Positions 15,575 through 23,875 of a stretch of 34,321 bases of DNA are shown here, one piece after another; within the stretch, counting starts at the first letter, position 1; each line of letters starts with the position of its first letter. This stretch comes from Planctomycetota bacterium. Lineage in GTDB: Bacteria; Planctomycetota; UBA11346. The translations under genes were made by a program, and so were the position numbers. Location of the stretch: NCBI GenBank assembly GCA_013816485.1, contig JACDEI010000002.1:1-34321 (forward strand), written 5' to 3'. The notes under the pieces are model-generated. The model ran no database searches. It was not told the DNA's origin and saw only the letters and a list, made by a program, of their open reading frames with translations.

Positions 15575-16537
15575 TCATTGCCGATCTTCAGAGAGGGCGG
15601 ATTCATGTTTTGAAGATGTTTCGTTATCTCCCACATACCCTTGTTTCTGAAGGTATGCATTAGCGACCTCATGTTTCATAATCATATCGTGCTCCTTAGA
15701 AAGACGGAACCGATATGTGGACTGCATTTTGGCAAAGAGACAAGCAGCTGCCAACACGACTGGAGTTAGTTCTTTATTCTGGTTTTGATAATGACTGAGA
15801 GACCGAAGTACAACGCGCAAGAATACCGCTTCACGCCTCTTCTCTTGGTAAGAACCTAACTTGGCAGCCAGCAGCATTACCAAGAAGAACACCACAAGAA
15901 TGACAAGTGTTATGATGACCGCATCAAGCCCAAAGAAGACCCAGTGTGTTTTTGTCGTGTCGTAAGGCACAAACGTAACTCCGGGATTGGGGCTGAGGAT
16001 CTGAATCCCAGGTCGTGAGGAACCTTCAACGAAAATTCTGACGCTTAGCCAATCCTTGGTCTCCCAGGATGAGTTGAGCACCTTTAGGCTTAACTCTGGG
16101 TCTGGCGATTTCACGTCGTCGCCCCACGAGATCCAAGAGCCATCGAACGAGTCAGGATAGAGGATTACTTTGTGAATGATATTAATAGGATTTCCGCCCA
16201 TGTCTTTTTCTCGAACCTTGATCTTTGCGGAAAGCGACTCGATGTTCTTGCTAGTTCTATTGGCGATATAGATGGTCAAACAGTAGATTGAGTCTGCGCC
16301 GTACTCCTTCCCGCCGATTTTAATTTTTGAAACGAGGTCGAGGTTCCCCTTGAGAACGGCAGCCGGCTCGAAGGTAGAGAGCGTCTCCAGTTCGGTAGAT
16401 GCATTCATGTGGTCGATGAGCTTTGTCGATGCGTATGTGATTAGGAGAGCGGCAAAAAGCGAACCAAGAATACCAGAGATCCATTTGAAAGAGCGATTGA
16501 GAGCTGTTTTTTTGGTGAAGTTTTCATCGACTGACAT
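15575..16537 (-). CDS. AT-rich orphan membrane protein (320 aa), unknown function
   Basis: I do not recognise a family. Residues 18-38 form one membrane segment (WISGILGSLFAALLITYAST) and residues about 204-226 a second (LDAVIITLVILVVFFLVMLLAA). Between them is a roughly 160-residue, probably extracytoplasmic, beta-rich domain (KIKIGGKEYGADSIYCLTIYIANRTSKNIESL...), which would place both termini in the cytoplasm. The C-terminal 90 residues are charged and helical. Base composition is strikingly low: two sampled 60-nt lines give 40-43% GC against the low-to-mid 60s around it, and codon use is AT-biased throughout. The start has GGAG 7 nt upstream. It is flanked on both sides by genes of opposite strand. 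The best reading is a recently acquired gene, perhaps from a defence or phage-related cassette, but nothing proves that. Confidence 0.75.
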   Translation of the reverse strand: MSVDENFTKKTALNRSFKWISGILGSLFAALLITYASTKLIDHMNASTELETLSTFEPAAVLKGNLDLVSKIKIGGKEYGADSIYCLTIYIANRTSKNIESLSAKIKVREKDMGGNPINIIHKVILYPDSFDGSWISWGDDVKSPDPELSLKVLNSSWETKDWLSVRIFVEGSSRPGIQILSPNPGVTFVPYDTTKTHWVFFGLDAVIITLVILVVFFLVMLLAAKLGSYQEKRREAVFLRVVLRSLSHYQNQNKELTPVVLAAACLFAKMQSTYRFRLSKEHDMIMKHEVANAYLQKQGYVGDNETSSKHESALSEDRQ

Positions 16538-16668
16538 TCTTAGGCTCCTAAATGACAGTGGGTATTTAGGGCATCCATGGGTACCGGCAACGCTTGATGC
16601 AAAACTTGATAAAGAGCCTTCAAATCGTTGTTGGTTGAGACTCGGAGATTGTGACTCACGCTTCTGCG

Positions 16669-17892
16669 ATGCCCACAGCAGTCATCATCGGCGGCGGCGC
16701 CGCCGGCTTCTTCGCCGCCATCACCTGTGCGGAGGCGAATCCTGGGCATTCGGTGATCATCCTGGAAGCCACCGGCGAGGTGTTGGCCAAGGTGCGCATC
16801 TCTGGCGGCGGGCGCTGCAACGTCACTCATGACTGCCTGGAACCGAAGACGCTGGTGGGCAATTACCCGCGTGGCACGCGGGAACTGCTCGGGCCGTTTT
16901 CGCGCTTCGGGCCGCGGCAGGTGATCGCCTGGTTCGAGGGGCGTGGCGTCGAACTAAAGGTCGAGGAGGACGGGCGGATGTTCCCGACCACCGACCGTTC
17001 GCAGACCATTATCGACTGCCTGACTTCGGCGGCGGAGGCGGCGGGTGTCGAGGTACGCACGCAGACAGTGGTGAAGGCTTTGACCCAGGTCGATGGGCGT
17101 TGGCAGATCGACACTGCGACCGACAGCATCACCGCCGACACCGTACTGCTCGCCAGCGGGTCAGGGAAAAGCGGGCATCGCTTGGCCGAGGCACTCGGAC
17201 ATACGGTGGTGCAGGCAGTGCCGTCGCTCTTCACCTTCACCATTCCCGAACCGTGGATCCGCGAGTTGTCGGGCCTCAGCGTCGATCCCGTGCACCTGAT
17301 GTTGCTCGATCTGGCAGAGGAACTCACCACCACCGGACCGCTGCTGTGTACACATTGGGGCTTCAGCGGTCCGGCCGCCCTGCGGGCATCAGCGTGGGGC
17401 GCGCGTCTTTTGGCGACGGTGAATTACCGCTGTCGGGTGCGCGTCGATTGGTTGGCTGGCGCATCGGCTGCCGACTGGTGTGCCGGCATGCGCAAGAACC
17501 ACGGTGCGAAACTGCCGAAGAACTCTCCACCGGCCGCCATTCCCCGGCGCTTGTGGGATGCGTTGCTGCTGCGCGCGGGTGTCGTCGACGGTGTTGGCTG
17601 GGCGCAGTTGACCAAGGAGCAGATGGATGCCCTCGCCGGCCAACTGAATGCCTGCACCGTGGCGATGACCGGCAAGAGCACCTTCAAAGACGAATTCGTC
17701 ACCGCTGGCGGCGTCGCGCGGGATGAAGTTACGTGGCGCACGATGGAGAGCCGCAAAGCTCCTGGCCTGTTCATCGCCGGCGAATGTTTGGATGTCGACG
17801 CGATCACTGGTGGATTCAATTTTCAGAATGCGTGGACGTCGGGGTGGCTCGCGGGGAATGCCATGGCCGAACGGTTGGGCGCAGTGGAATAA
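16669..17892 (+). CDS. HI0933-family flavoprotein (YhiN-like NAD(P)/FAD oxidoreductase)
   Basis: A 407-residue protein starting with the FAD-binding Rossmann motif AVIIGGGAAGFFAAI and carrying the family signatures ISGGGRCNVTH, YPRG, EDGRMFPTTDRSQTI, LASGSGKSGH, WGFSGPAAL, TGKSTFKDEFVTAGGVARDEV and the C-terminal FAD motif GLFIAGECLDVDAITGGFNFQNAW. These define the HI0933/YhiN group of presumed FAD-dependent reductases, whose physiological substrate is unknown. I chose the ATG at 16669 because the Rossmann strand begins within a few residues; a GTG at 16651 has GGAG only 3 nt away. It is a single gene, ending at the palindromic terminator at 17915. Confidence 0.9.
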   Translation: MPTAVIIGGGAAGFFAAITCAEANPGHSVIILEATGEVLAKVRISGGGRCNVTHDCLEPKTLVGNYPRGTRELLGPFSRFGPRQVIAWFEGRGVELKVEEDGRMFPTTDRSQTIIDCLTSAAEAAGVEVRTQTVVKALTQVDGRWQIDTATDSITADTVLLASGSGKSGHRLAEALGHTVVQAVPSLFTFTIPEPWIRELSGLSVDPVHLMLLDLAEELTTTGPLLCTHWGFSGPAALRASAWGARLLATVNYRCRVRVDWLAGASAADWCAGMRKNHGAKLPKNSPPAAIPRRLWDALLLRAGVVDGVGWAQLTKEQMDALAGQLNACTVAMTGKSTFKDEFVTAGGVARDEVTWRTMESRKAPGLFIAGECLDVDAITGGFNFQNAWTSGWLAGNAMAERLGAVE

Positions 17893-17914
17893 TCCAGCGT
17901 GTGGGTTGGCTGTC

Positions 17915-17992
17915 CGTGGCACGGGCGTCTCGCCCGTGGTTGGTCATCGTGGTGTATTGGCGTCGAACCACGGGCGAGACGCCCGTGCCACG
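17915..17992. terminator. 27-bp perfect inverted repeat followed by an A-run, between convergent genes
   Basis: 17915-17941 and 17966-17992 are exact reverse complements (core CACGGGCGTCTCGCCCGTG), with a 24-nt loop, followed on the plus strand by AAAAAA (17993-17998). It separates the flavoprotein gene from kbl, which end toward each other. Read leftward, the A-run becomes a T-run before the stem, so the position suits termination on both strands without being a standard rho-independent site. The arm sequence is of a type I recall as dispersed in Planctomycetes and Verrucomicrobia. Confidence 0.75.
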
Positions 17993-18002
17993 AAAAAACA
18001 TC

Positions 18003-19184
18003 TCACGCTCCGAGTTGCCGTTTCACCGCGGCGAATGCGGTGATCGCTTCGCGTAGGTCCTCCGCGGTATGCGCGGCTGATAACTGGCAGCGGATGCGCG
18101 CCTTGCCGAGCGGGACGACCGGATGGCTGAAGCCGATGACGTAGACGCCGTGTTCGCGCAGCGCTTCGGCGAATTTCACCGCTAATACGGCGTCACCGAG
18201 CATCACCGGCACGATTGGGTGTTCACCCGGCAACAACGTGAAACCGGCGTCGGTCAGGCCGGTGCGGAACAAGGCGGCATTGGCATTGAGGGTGGCACGC
18301 AACTGCTGGCCATGTTCGGCGAGGTCGATTGCCGTCAACGCCGCGCCAGCGATGCAGGGGGCCACGGTGTTGGAGAATAGGTACGGACGCGAACGCTGGC
18401 GCAGCAGACTGACGATCTCGCTGCGGCCACTGGCGTATCCGCCGCTCGCACCACCGAGCGCTTTGCCCAACGTGCCGGTGATGAGGTCGACGCGCTCGGT
18501 GACGCCGAAACGTTCCGGCGTGCCGCGACCGTTGGCGCCGACCACGCCGACCGCGTGCGAATCATCGACCATCACCAAGGCATCGTATTTGTCCGCCAGA
18601 TCGCAGATGCCGTCGAGCTTGGCCAGCGAGCCATCCATCGAGAACACGCCATCAGTGACGATCAGGCGGAAGCGCGCGTCGACGGATTCCTTCAGACGCG
18701 TCTCCAGATCAGCGAGGTCGTTGTTGCGGTAACGCAGGCGCTTGGCTTTGCATAAGCGGATGCCGTCGATGATCGACGCATGGTTGAGTTCATCCGAGAT
18801 CACCGCGTCTTCGGCGCCCAGCAGGGTTTCGAACACGCCACCGTTCGCATCGAAACACGACGGATACAGGATGGTCTGCTGCGTGCCCAGAAATGCGCTG
18901 AGGCGTTCCTCAAGTTGTCGGTGCAGTTCCTGCGTGCCGCAGATGAAACGCACGCTGGCCATGCCGTAGCCCCAGCGATCAAGCGCGGCATGGGCCGATG
19001 CAATTATCTGCGGATGCGATGCCAATCCCAAGTAGTTGTTGGCGCACAGATTGAGCATCGGCTTCCCGCCGACCGCCACATGCGCACCCTGCGGCGTGCT
19101 GATCAGGCGCTCCTTGCGATCGGTACCATTGGCGGCGGCTTCGGCGAGTTGGTGAGCGACGTGGGCTTGAAAACGTCCGTACAT
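18003..19184 (-). CDS. kbl: Glycine C-acetyltransferase (2-amino-3-ketobutyrate CoA ligase)
   Basis: A 393-residue PLP enzyme of the alpha-oxoamine synthase family. Visible features are [54 protein letters not shown] (PLP-contacting Asp and His) and the Schiff-base Lys241 in [15 protein letters not shown]. It cleaves 2-amino-3-ketobutyrate with CoA to glycine and acetyl-CoA, the second step of threonine degradation. The length matches E. coli Kbl (398 aa). AGGA lies 7 nt before the start. Tdh is encoded upstream on the same strand, 200 nt away, and the two act in sequence. Note the order tdh-kbl, the reverse of E. coli. Confidence 0.95.
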   Translation of the reverse strand: MYGRFQAHVAHQLAEAAANGTDRKERLISTPQGAHVAVGGKPMLNLCANNYLGLASHPQIIASAHAALDRWGYGMASVRFICGTQELHRQLEERLSAFLGTQQTILYPSCFDANGGVFETLLGAEDAVISDELNHASIIDGIRLCKAKRLRYRNNDLADLETRLKESVDARFRLIVTDGVFSMDGSLAKLDGICDLADKYDALVMVDDSHAVGVVGANGRGTPERFGVTERVDLITGTLGKALGGASGGYASGRSEIVSLLRQRSRPYLFSNTVAPCIAGAALTAIDLAEHGQQLRATLNANAALFRTGLTDAGFTLLPGEHPIVPVMLGDAVLAVKFAEALREHGVYVIGFSHPVVPLGKARIRCQLSAAHTAEDLREAITAFAAVKRQLGA

Positions 19185-19222
19185 GGCAGGGTCCTGGGAA
19201 GGTTTCGAGTCAGGAGTTCGTT

Positions 19223-19376
19223 CGGGGTCCGGGGTCGTGCAGTCAGTGAATCAGGGTGCTGAGATCAGGAAACCGACGTGGTGCCCAAAGGACCCCGGAC
19301 CCCGGACTCCGGACTCCAGACTCCAGACTCCAGACTCCAGACTCCAGACTCCAGACCTTCCCCGGACCCCGGACTC
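19223..19376. repeat. 7-nt tandem repeats (GACTCCA/GACCCCG) with an inverted copy
   Basis: From 19291 there are nine consecutive heptamers: GACCCCG twice, GACTCCG once, then GACTCCA six times (to 19353). After an interruption more GACCCCG-like units follow to about 19376. The 14-mer at 19223-19236 is the exact reverse complement of 19291-19304, so the array can fold back. It fills the gap between tdh and kbl and is related to the array at 11493. Confidence 0.88.
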
Positions 19377-19384
19377 TGCCCCGC

Positions 19385-20419
19385 TCACCGGAATACCTTC
19401 CAGTCAAGAATGACCTTGCCACTCGTGCCACTGTTCATCGCGGCGAAACCCTTCTCGTACTCATTGGCAGGGAAACGGTGGGTGATGATCGGCGTGAAGT
19501 CCAGGCCGCTCTCGATCAGCACGCTCATCTGGTACCAGGTCTCGTACATCTCGCGGCCGTAGATGCCTTTGATGGTGAGCATGTTGAGCACCACCTTACT
19601 CCAATCGATGGCGACCTCCTGGCTGGGGATGCCGAGCATGGCGATGCGCGCGCCGTGGCAGAGGTTGTCGAGCAAGTCCTTCAGCGCGGTCGGGCTGCCA
19701 GAGATCTCCAGGCCGACGTCGAAACCTTCCTTCATGCCGAGTTGTTTCTGCACCTCGGCGATGGAGCCGGTGCGGACGTTGAGCGCGACGGTGGCGCCCA
19801 TCTTCTTGGCCAAGCCCAGGCGGTAGTCGTTGATGTCGGTCACCACCACGTGGCGGGCACCAGCGTGGCGCACCACCGCGGCAGCCATGCAGCCGATCGG
19901 GCCGGCGCCGGTGATGAGCACGTCCTCGCCCAGCACGCGGTGTGACAATGCGGTGTGCACGGCGTTGCCGATCGGGTCGAAGATCGAGGCGACGTCGAGG
20001 TCGATGCCTGGTTGGTGGTGCCAGAGGTTGCTCATCGGCAGCGCGATGTACTCGGCGAACGCGCCTTGGCGGTTGACGCCCACGCCGGTGGTGTGCGCGC
20101 ACAGGTGGCGACGGCCGGCGAGGCAGTTGCGACAGCGGCCGCAGACCAAGTGGCCTTCACCGCTGACCAGGTCGCCGGGATGGAAATCGTTGACGTTGGC
20201 GCCGACCTCGACCACGTGGCCGACGAACTCGTGGCCGACCACCAGCGGCACCGGGATGGTCTTCTGCGCCCACGCGTCCCAGTTGTAGATGTGCAGGTCA
20301 GTCCCGCAGATGCCGGTGCGGTCGACGCGGATGAGCACGTCGTTGATGCCGATCGTGGGCATCGGTACGTCGACCAGCGTCAGTCCGGGGGCGACGGCGG
20401 TCTTGGCGATGGCTTTCAT
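19385..20419 (-). CDS. tdh: L-threonine 3-dehydrogenase
   Basis: A 344-residue zinc-dependent medium-chain dehydrogenase that oxidises L-threonine to 2-amino-3-ketobutyrate with NAD+. It shows the catalytic zinc region [15 protein letters not shown] and [12 protein letters not shown], the structural zinc Cys4 cluster [15 protein letters not shown], the NAD-binding [12 protein letters not shown] and [18 protein letters not shown] and [14 protein letters not shown] [12 protein letters not shown] are characteristic of Tdh among related dehydrogenases. The length equals E. coli Tdh within a few residues. AGGGA lies 7 nt before the ATG. It is the first gene of the tdh-kbl unit. Confidence 0.95.
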   Translation of the reverse strand: MKAIAKTAVAPGLTLVDVPMPTIGINDVLIRVDRTGICGTDLHIYNWDAWAQKTIPVPLVVGHEFVGHVVEVGANVNDFHPGDLVSGEGHLVCGRCRNCLAGRRHLCAHTTGVGVNRQGAFAEYIALPMSNLWHHQPGIDLDVASIFDPIGNAVHTALSHRVLGEDVLITGAGPIGCMAAAVVRHAGARHVVVTDINDYRLGLAKKMGATVALNVRTGSIAEVQKQLGMKEGFDVGLEISGSPTALKDLLDNLCHGARIAMLGIPSQEVAIDWSKVVLNMLTIKGIYGREMYETWYQMSVLIESGLDFTPIITHRFPANEYEKGFAAMNSGTSGKVILDWKVFR

Positions 20420-20512
20420 GGCGGGGTCCCTGCGGTTACGGCGGAGGTCATCCGGGCTTCATCCGGGATGCAAGATTCTCATCCGAAATGATGGACGAGG
20501 CGAATGCGCGGC

Positions 20513-22270
20513 TCAGGTGGTGCTGTTGCTGGTGGTGTTGTCGCTGGTCACCGCCGCGTCCGCCACCGGAGCCAGGGTACAGCGCCACAGGCGGTTGGCA
20601 CCTCCGCTCACGTCGCAGGTTTCGACCTGGAAGCCGGCGCGTGCGAGCAGCGCGCGCATGGCTTCTTCACTGAGGAAGTGCAGGCCGGAGCCGCCGGGAT
20701 TCAGTCCGAAGAAAGTGGTGAAGCGCTCGGACAGCCCGACCGCACCGGTATCGCCCTGGGCATCCGCCATGCCATCGCGCAGGAACAACTGGCCGCCGCG
20801 ATCGAGCGTGGCGTGCAACTGGCGCAGCAGGACCTCCTGTTCAGCTTCGGGCCAGTAATGCAGCACGTCGATCAGCATCACGGTGTCGAAACGTGTCGCT
20901 GGCGTTTGCGGCAAGGGCAGCTTGGCGCGGATCAGTCGCCAGTCGCCAGCGAGCGGTTGTGCTGATTGCTCCAGCAGATCCGCCGCGGCTTCGAGCTTGG
21001 TCTCGTCGAGGTCGATGCCGCAGTACGCCGGTTCACCACGCGCGGCAGCGAGCGCGGCGACCAGCCCCGGACCGCAGCCAGCGTCGAGCACACGGCCCCA
21101 CGGCAGCGTGCGTTCGGCGAGTTGGCGGTAGACCGGATCGTAGCGCAGCTTGGCGGTGCCGTAGTGACGCCAGTACGGCGACAGCCGTTGGCAGGCGCGG
21201 CGCGCGCGGGTGAGCGCGGTGTCGGCATCGACCAGGCCGCTGGTCACGGTCGGTTTCAGCGGTCGCAGCGCACAGACCACCACCGCCAGACAGCCAGCGA
21301 GCGCCGCACCGCCGATGGCGAACAGTTCATCGACCGCCAACGCCGGGAACACGCCGATGGTGATGAGCAGCAGCGCCGGCCAACGGCGATGGTGCTGGCG
21401 CGCGTGCCACAACGCCAATGGCAGCGGCTGGGCCAGTGCCAGCGCGATCAACACGGCGGCGAAGCTCCACGGCTCGCGCCCCAGGAAGGCGTACCCCAAC
21501 CAGCCGCTGGCGGACAGAGTGACCACTACGCCGAGCAGCACCCGTCCGGTGATGGCATGCCACAACGCCACGGTGGCGAGGGGGAGGATGAGCTGCCACA
21601 GCGGCACCGTTGCCGACCACACCTTGACGACGACATCCACCGTGCCGAGCGCGACCAGGGCGAGCACGGCCACCTGCATGCGCTGCGCCACCATCAGGTG
21701 CGGCAGACGCGGCGGCAGCGGGGTCGGCAGGACCGCTGCCGGAGTCGGATCGAGCCGGCACCACGTCAGCGGCAGGATCATCGCGCTGAATGCCAGCACC
21801 GCGCCGCCGATCACCAGCGTCCAGCCGCCGGTCAGCAGCAGGGCCGGCAACCCCAGCGCCAGACCGGGCAGCAGGATGCCGAGTCCACGCGCCGACGCGC
21901 GCAGGGCATCCTCACGCTGGCGGGCAGTGCGCAGTTCGAACAGCTGCGGCACCTGCACCGCCGCTCCCAGGGTGATCAGCACGGCGATGCCGGCGGGTGT
22001 CTGTGGTCCCAGACTCAACGCGATCAGTGCACCGAGCGCCAACGCCAGTAGCGCGCCGATGCCGGCCCCTGGACGACCACCGGCGTACCACACCAGCAGC
22101 GCGGAGCCGACCAGCGCGACCTTCTGCGCGGTTGAGAACGCCGACCACGGCAGCAGGTGCTCGTGGCTGAAGCTCGCCACCAACGCCACCGCCACCAGCA
22201 ACGTGGCATCGATGAGCCAACGGTTGCCCATGCACCACGACAACCACGGCCACCACAGGCGTGCAATCAT
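20513..22270 (-). CDS. Polytopic membrane protein fused to a SAM-dependent methyltransferase (585 aa)
   Basis: Residues 1-335 are almost entirely hydrophobic, with about ten to twelve membrane helices and short loops (for example VALVGSALLVWYAGG, LLTGGWTLVIGGAVLAFSAM). Residues 360-585 are a soluble class I methyltransferase: motif I VLDAGCGPGLVAAL (394-407), the ribose-binding acidic position in CGIDLDETK (Asp420), FDTVMLIDVLHYWPEAEQE (motif IV) and GGQLFLRDG. I cannot assign the membrane half to a family. The methyltransferase would act at the inner face of the membrane, perhaps on a lipid or a transported intermediate. The frame is open without interruption, so this is a genuine fusion unless the sequence joins two genes. 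The start at 22270 fits the first membrane helix. It diverges from the small membrane protein gene at 22349. Confidence 0.8.
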   Translation of the reverse strand: MIARLWWPWLSWCMGNRWLIDATLLVAVALVASFSHEHLLPWSAFSTAQKVALVGSALLVWYAGGRPGAGIGALLALALGALIALSLGPQTPAGIAVLITLGAAVQVPQLFELRTARQREDALRASARGLGILLPGLALGLPALLLTGGWTLVIGGAVLAFSAMILPLTWCRLDPTPAAVLPTPLPPRLPHLMVAQRMQVAVLALVALGTVDVVVKVWSATVPLWQLILPLATVALWHAITGRVLLGVVVTLSASGWLGYAFLGREPWSFAAVLIALALAQPLPLALWHARQHHRRWPALLLITIGVFPALAVDELFAIGGAALAGCLAVVVCALRPLKPTVTSGLVDADTALTRARRACQRLSPYWRHYGTAKLRYDPVYRQLAERTLPWGRVLDAGCGPGLVAALAAARGEPAYCGIDLDETKLEAAADLLEQSAQPLAGDWRLIRAKLPLPQTPATRFDTVMLIDVLHYWPEAEQEVLLRQLHATLDRGGQLFLRDGMADAQGDTGAVGLSERFTTFFGLNPGGSGLHFLSEEAMRALLARAGFQVETCDVSGGANRLWRCTLAPVADAAVTSDNTTSNSTT

Positions 22271-22348
22271 GGCGCGAGACCTTGGTCTGCCATGCGTCGG
22301 CGCAAGCCCTGGCGGCGGTGCTTGCGCCGGGCCCTCACCAGCGGTCGG

Positions 22349-22996
22349 ATGCCGCCCATGCCGGTTCCGCAGCTGACACCGCCAGGACATCTCGATCAGC
22401 ACAGTCTGCTGGTGGCGTTGACGCCGGTGTTGCTGTGCCTGATCACCGCGTTGGCCTTGCGCATCATCGGTACCCGCTCGGCAGCGCAGGCACGTGCCGC
22501 GCTGCTCCTGGGAATGATGAGCGTGCTCGCGGCGCTGGGACTGCAGGCGTTGTTCCTGCTGCCGTGGGGTCCGGCAGCGGCCTACACCGAACCGCTCGCC
22601 GGTGGGCTGGTGCGCGTCGGATGGCTGGAGAGTGGCAGCGCATTGCTGCTGGGTGCCTGGGCGGCGTGGTACTGGCGTCCCTGGCGCGGCGGTTCGAGCG
22701 CGGCGCGTTGGAGTCTGCGGGTGGCCCTGGGATTGGCTTTGCCGGTGGTGGCGCTGCCGGCGTTGGCCATCGCGGCGTTCGCGGATGTGCCTGCGGTAGA
22801 GGGCCGTCGTTGCTGGCTGGCGGCGGCGCTCGCGGTCCTGGTCACCGGCGTGATCGTGGCCGTGCCGCAGTTGTCGCCGGACTGTCGCTGGTGGCTGCAC
22901 GGGGTGACGCTGGCGGGTTGCGTGGCGCTGGCAGGGCGTGGACCGTGGGCCATCCCCTTGGTCATCGCGTTGGTGGCGGCGCTGAGGTTCTGGTGA
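22349..22996 (+). CDS. Small polytopic membrane protein, unknown function (about 215 aa)
   Basis: After a short N-terminus (MPPMPVPQLTPPGHLDQH) the protein has about six or seven hydrophobic helices (LLVALTPVLLCLITALAL, ALLLGMMSVLAALGLQALFLL, SALLLGAWAAWYWRPW, ALGLALPVVALPALAIAAFA, CWLAAALAVLVTGVIVAV, and so on). No family recognised. Starts at 22349 and 22358 are about equally likely; an ATG at 22292 would add a basic extension. Its TGA overlaps the GTG start of the phosphodiester glycosidase gene (GTGA), so the two are translationally coupled and probably work together at the membrane. Confidence 0.7.
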   Translation: MPPMPVPQLTPPGHLDQHSLLVALTPVLLCLITALALRIIGTRSAAQARAALLLGMMSVLAALGLQALFLLPWGPAAAYTEPLAGGLVRVGWLESGSALLLGAWAAWYWRPWRGGSSAARWSLRVALGLALPVVALPALAIAAFADVPAVEGRRCWLAAALAVLVTGVIVAVPQLSPDCRWWLHGVTLAGCVALAGRGPWAIPLVIALVAALRFW

Positions 22997-23763
22997 TCCG
23001 GCGGTGGTTGTCGCTGCTGCTGTTCATCGTCGTGCTGAATGGTGGCGAACCGCGCCTGATCGCGCAGGCCGATCTCACCGCTGGCATGGGCACGGCCAGG
23101 CGCCTCGAACTTCCGGTCGAAAACGGCGTGCGTGCGCTGCTCGCCATCACCCTGGTGCCAGGGAACTACGCCATCCGCCTGCTCGATCAGTCACCGACCT
23201 TCCCGGTGGGAGCGCGGACGGTGGCGCAAACCCGGGCGCTGGTGCCGTCGGCGGTGGTGGCGATCAATGGCGGGTACTTCGAGCCGTCGTTCCAACCTTC
23301 CGGTCTGGTGCTCGTGGATGGTCGTGAGCTCCAGCCACGTGCGGCAGAGGGGGTGCTCTCCGGCATCGTTGCGCTCGACGCGGCTGGCGTCCTGCGGCTG
23401 CTGCCGCGTGATGCCGACCTGGGCGGCGTCCAATCAGCGATCCAGGCCGGGCCGTTCATCATCGATCCGGGTGGGCTGGTTGGGGTCCGGCCACGCCCGG
23501 CGCTGGCCAACCGCTCGGTGCTCGCACTCGATGACCATGGACGTGTCCTGCTGCTGGCCACCGGGTCGCTGACACTGCACCAGCTTGCCACCGTGCTGCA
23601 CGACCATCCGCAGGCCTTCGGCATGGAGCGCATCGAACGGGCGCTCAACCTCGACGGAGGACCGTCGACCGGTCTGTCGTCGGTGCTTGATGGTCCGGGC
23701 TGGTCGGTCGCGGAACGTGGTCCGGTGCGCAACGTCCTGGTGGTCGTCCCGGCCCAGGAGTGA
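22993..23763 (+). CDS. NAGPA-type phosphodiester glycosidase domain protein (256 aa), exported
   Basis: The N-terminus VIRRWLSLLLFIVVLNGG is a basic plus hydrophobic signal or anchor. The rest matches the phosphodiester glycosidase family (NAGPA/DUF2233): ARTVAQTRALVPSAVVAINGGYF, PSGLVLVDG, QAGPFII, RSVLALDDHGRVLLLATG, and ERALNLDGGPSTGL near the C-terminus, the two family hallmarks being INGGYF and NLDGGPST. Human NAGPA removes GlcNAc from a phosphodiester; bacterial members act on cell-wall or exopolysaccharide phosphodiesters, mostly uncharacterised. Start: GTG at 22993, overlapping the previous stop. The upstream part of this reading frame is a shadow of the preceding gene. Confidence 0.82.
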   Translation: MIRRWLSLLLFIVVLNGGEPRLIAQADLTAGMGTARRLELPVENGVRALLAITLVPGNYAIRLLDQSPTFPVGARTVAQTRALVPSAVVAINGGYFEPSFQPSGLVLVDGRELQPRAAEGVLSGIVALDAAGVLRLLPRDADLGGVQSAIQAGPFIIDPGGLVGVRPRPALANRSVLALDDHGRVLLLATGSLTLHQLATVLHDHPQAFGMERIERALNLDGGPSTGLSSVLDGPGWSVAERGPVRNVLVVVPAQE

Positions 23764-23875
23764 CATCCGGCTGGCGCGAAGCGGTGAGGTGGCCCGACCC
23801 TGCGCTTGCACTTCCAGTTGTCGGTGCGCAGCATGCGCGGATCACCGCGCGAAGCCCTATGCTGCGAGTCCCCGC

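Noticed and set aside
17723..18056. Short open frames over the palindrome at 17915-17992 (translations such as HGRDARAT)
   Set aside because: They arise from the dispersed palindrome itself; no ribosome-binding site or conserved domain.
19291..19376. CRISPR-like array
   Set aside because: The units are directly adjacent heptamers without spacers, so this is a simple tandem repeat.
20966..22376. Two long plus-strand frames (361 and 388 residues) opposite the membrane-methyltransferase gene
   Set aside because: Translations are Arg/Gln- or Ser/Thr-rich without domains; the minus strand has a coherent membrane region and a methyltransferase motif set.
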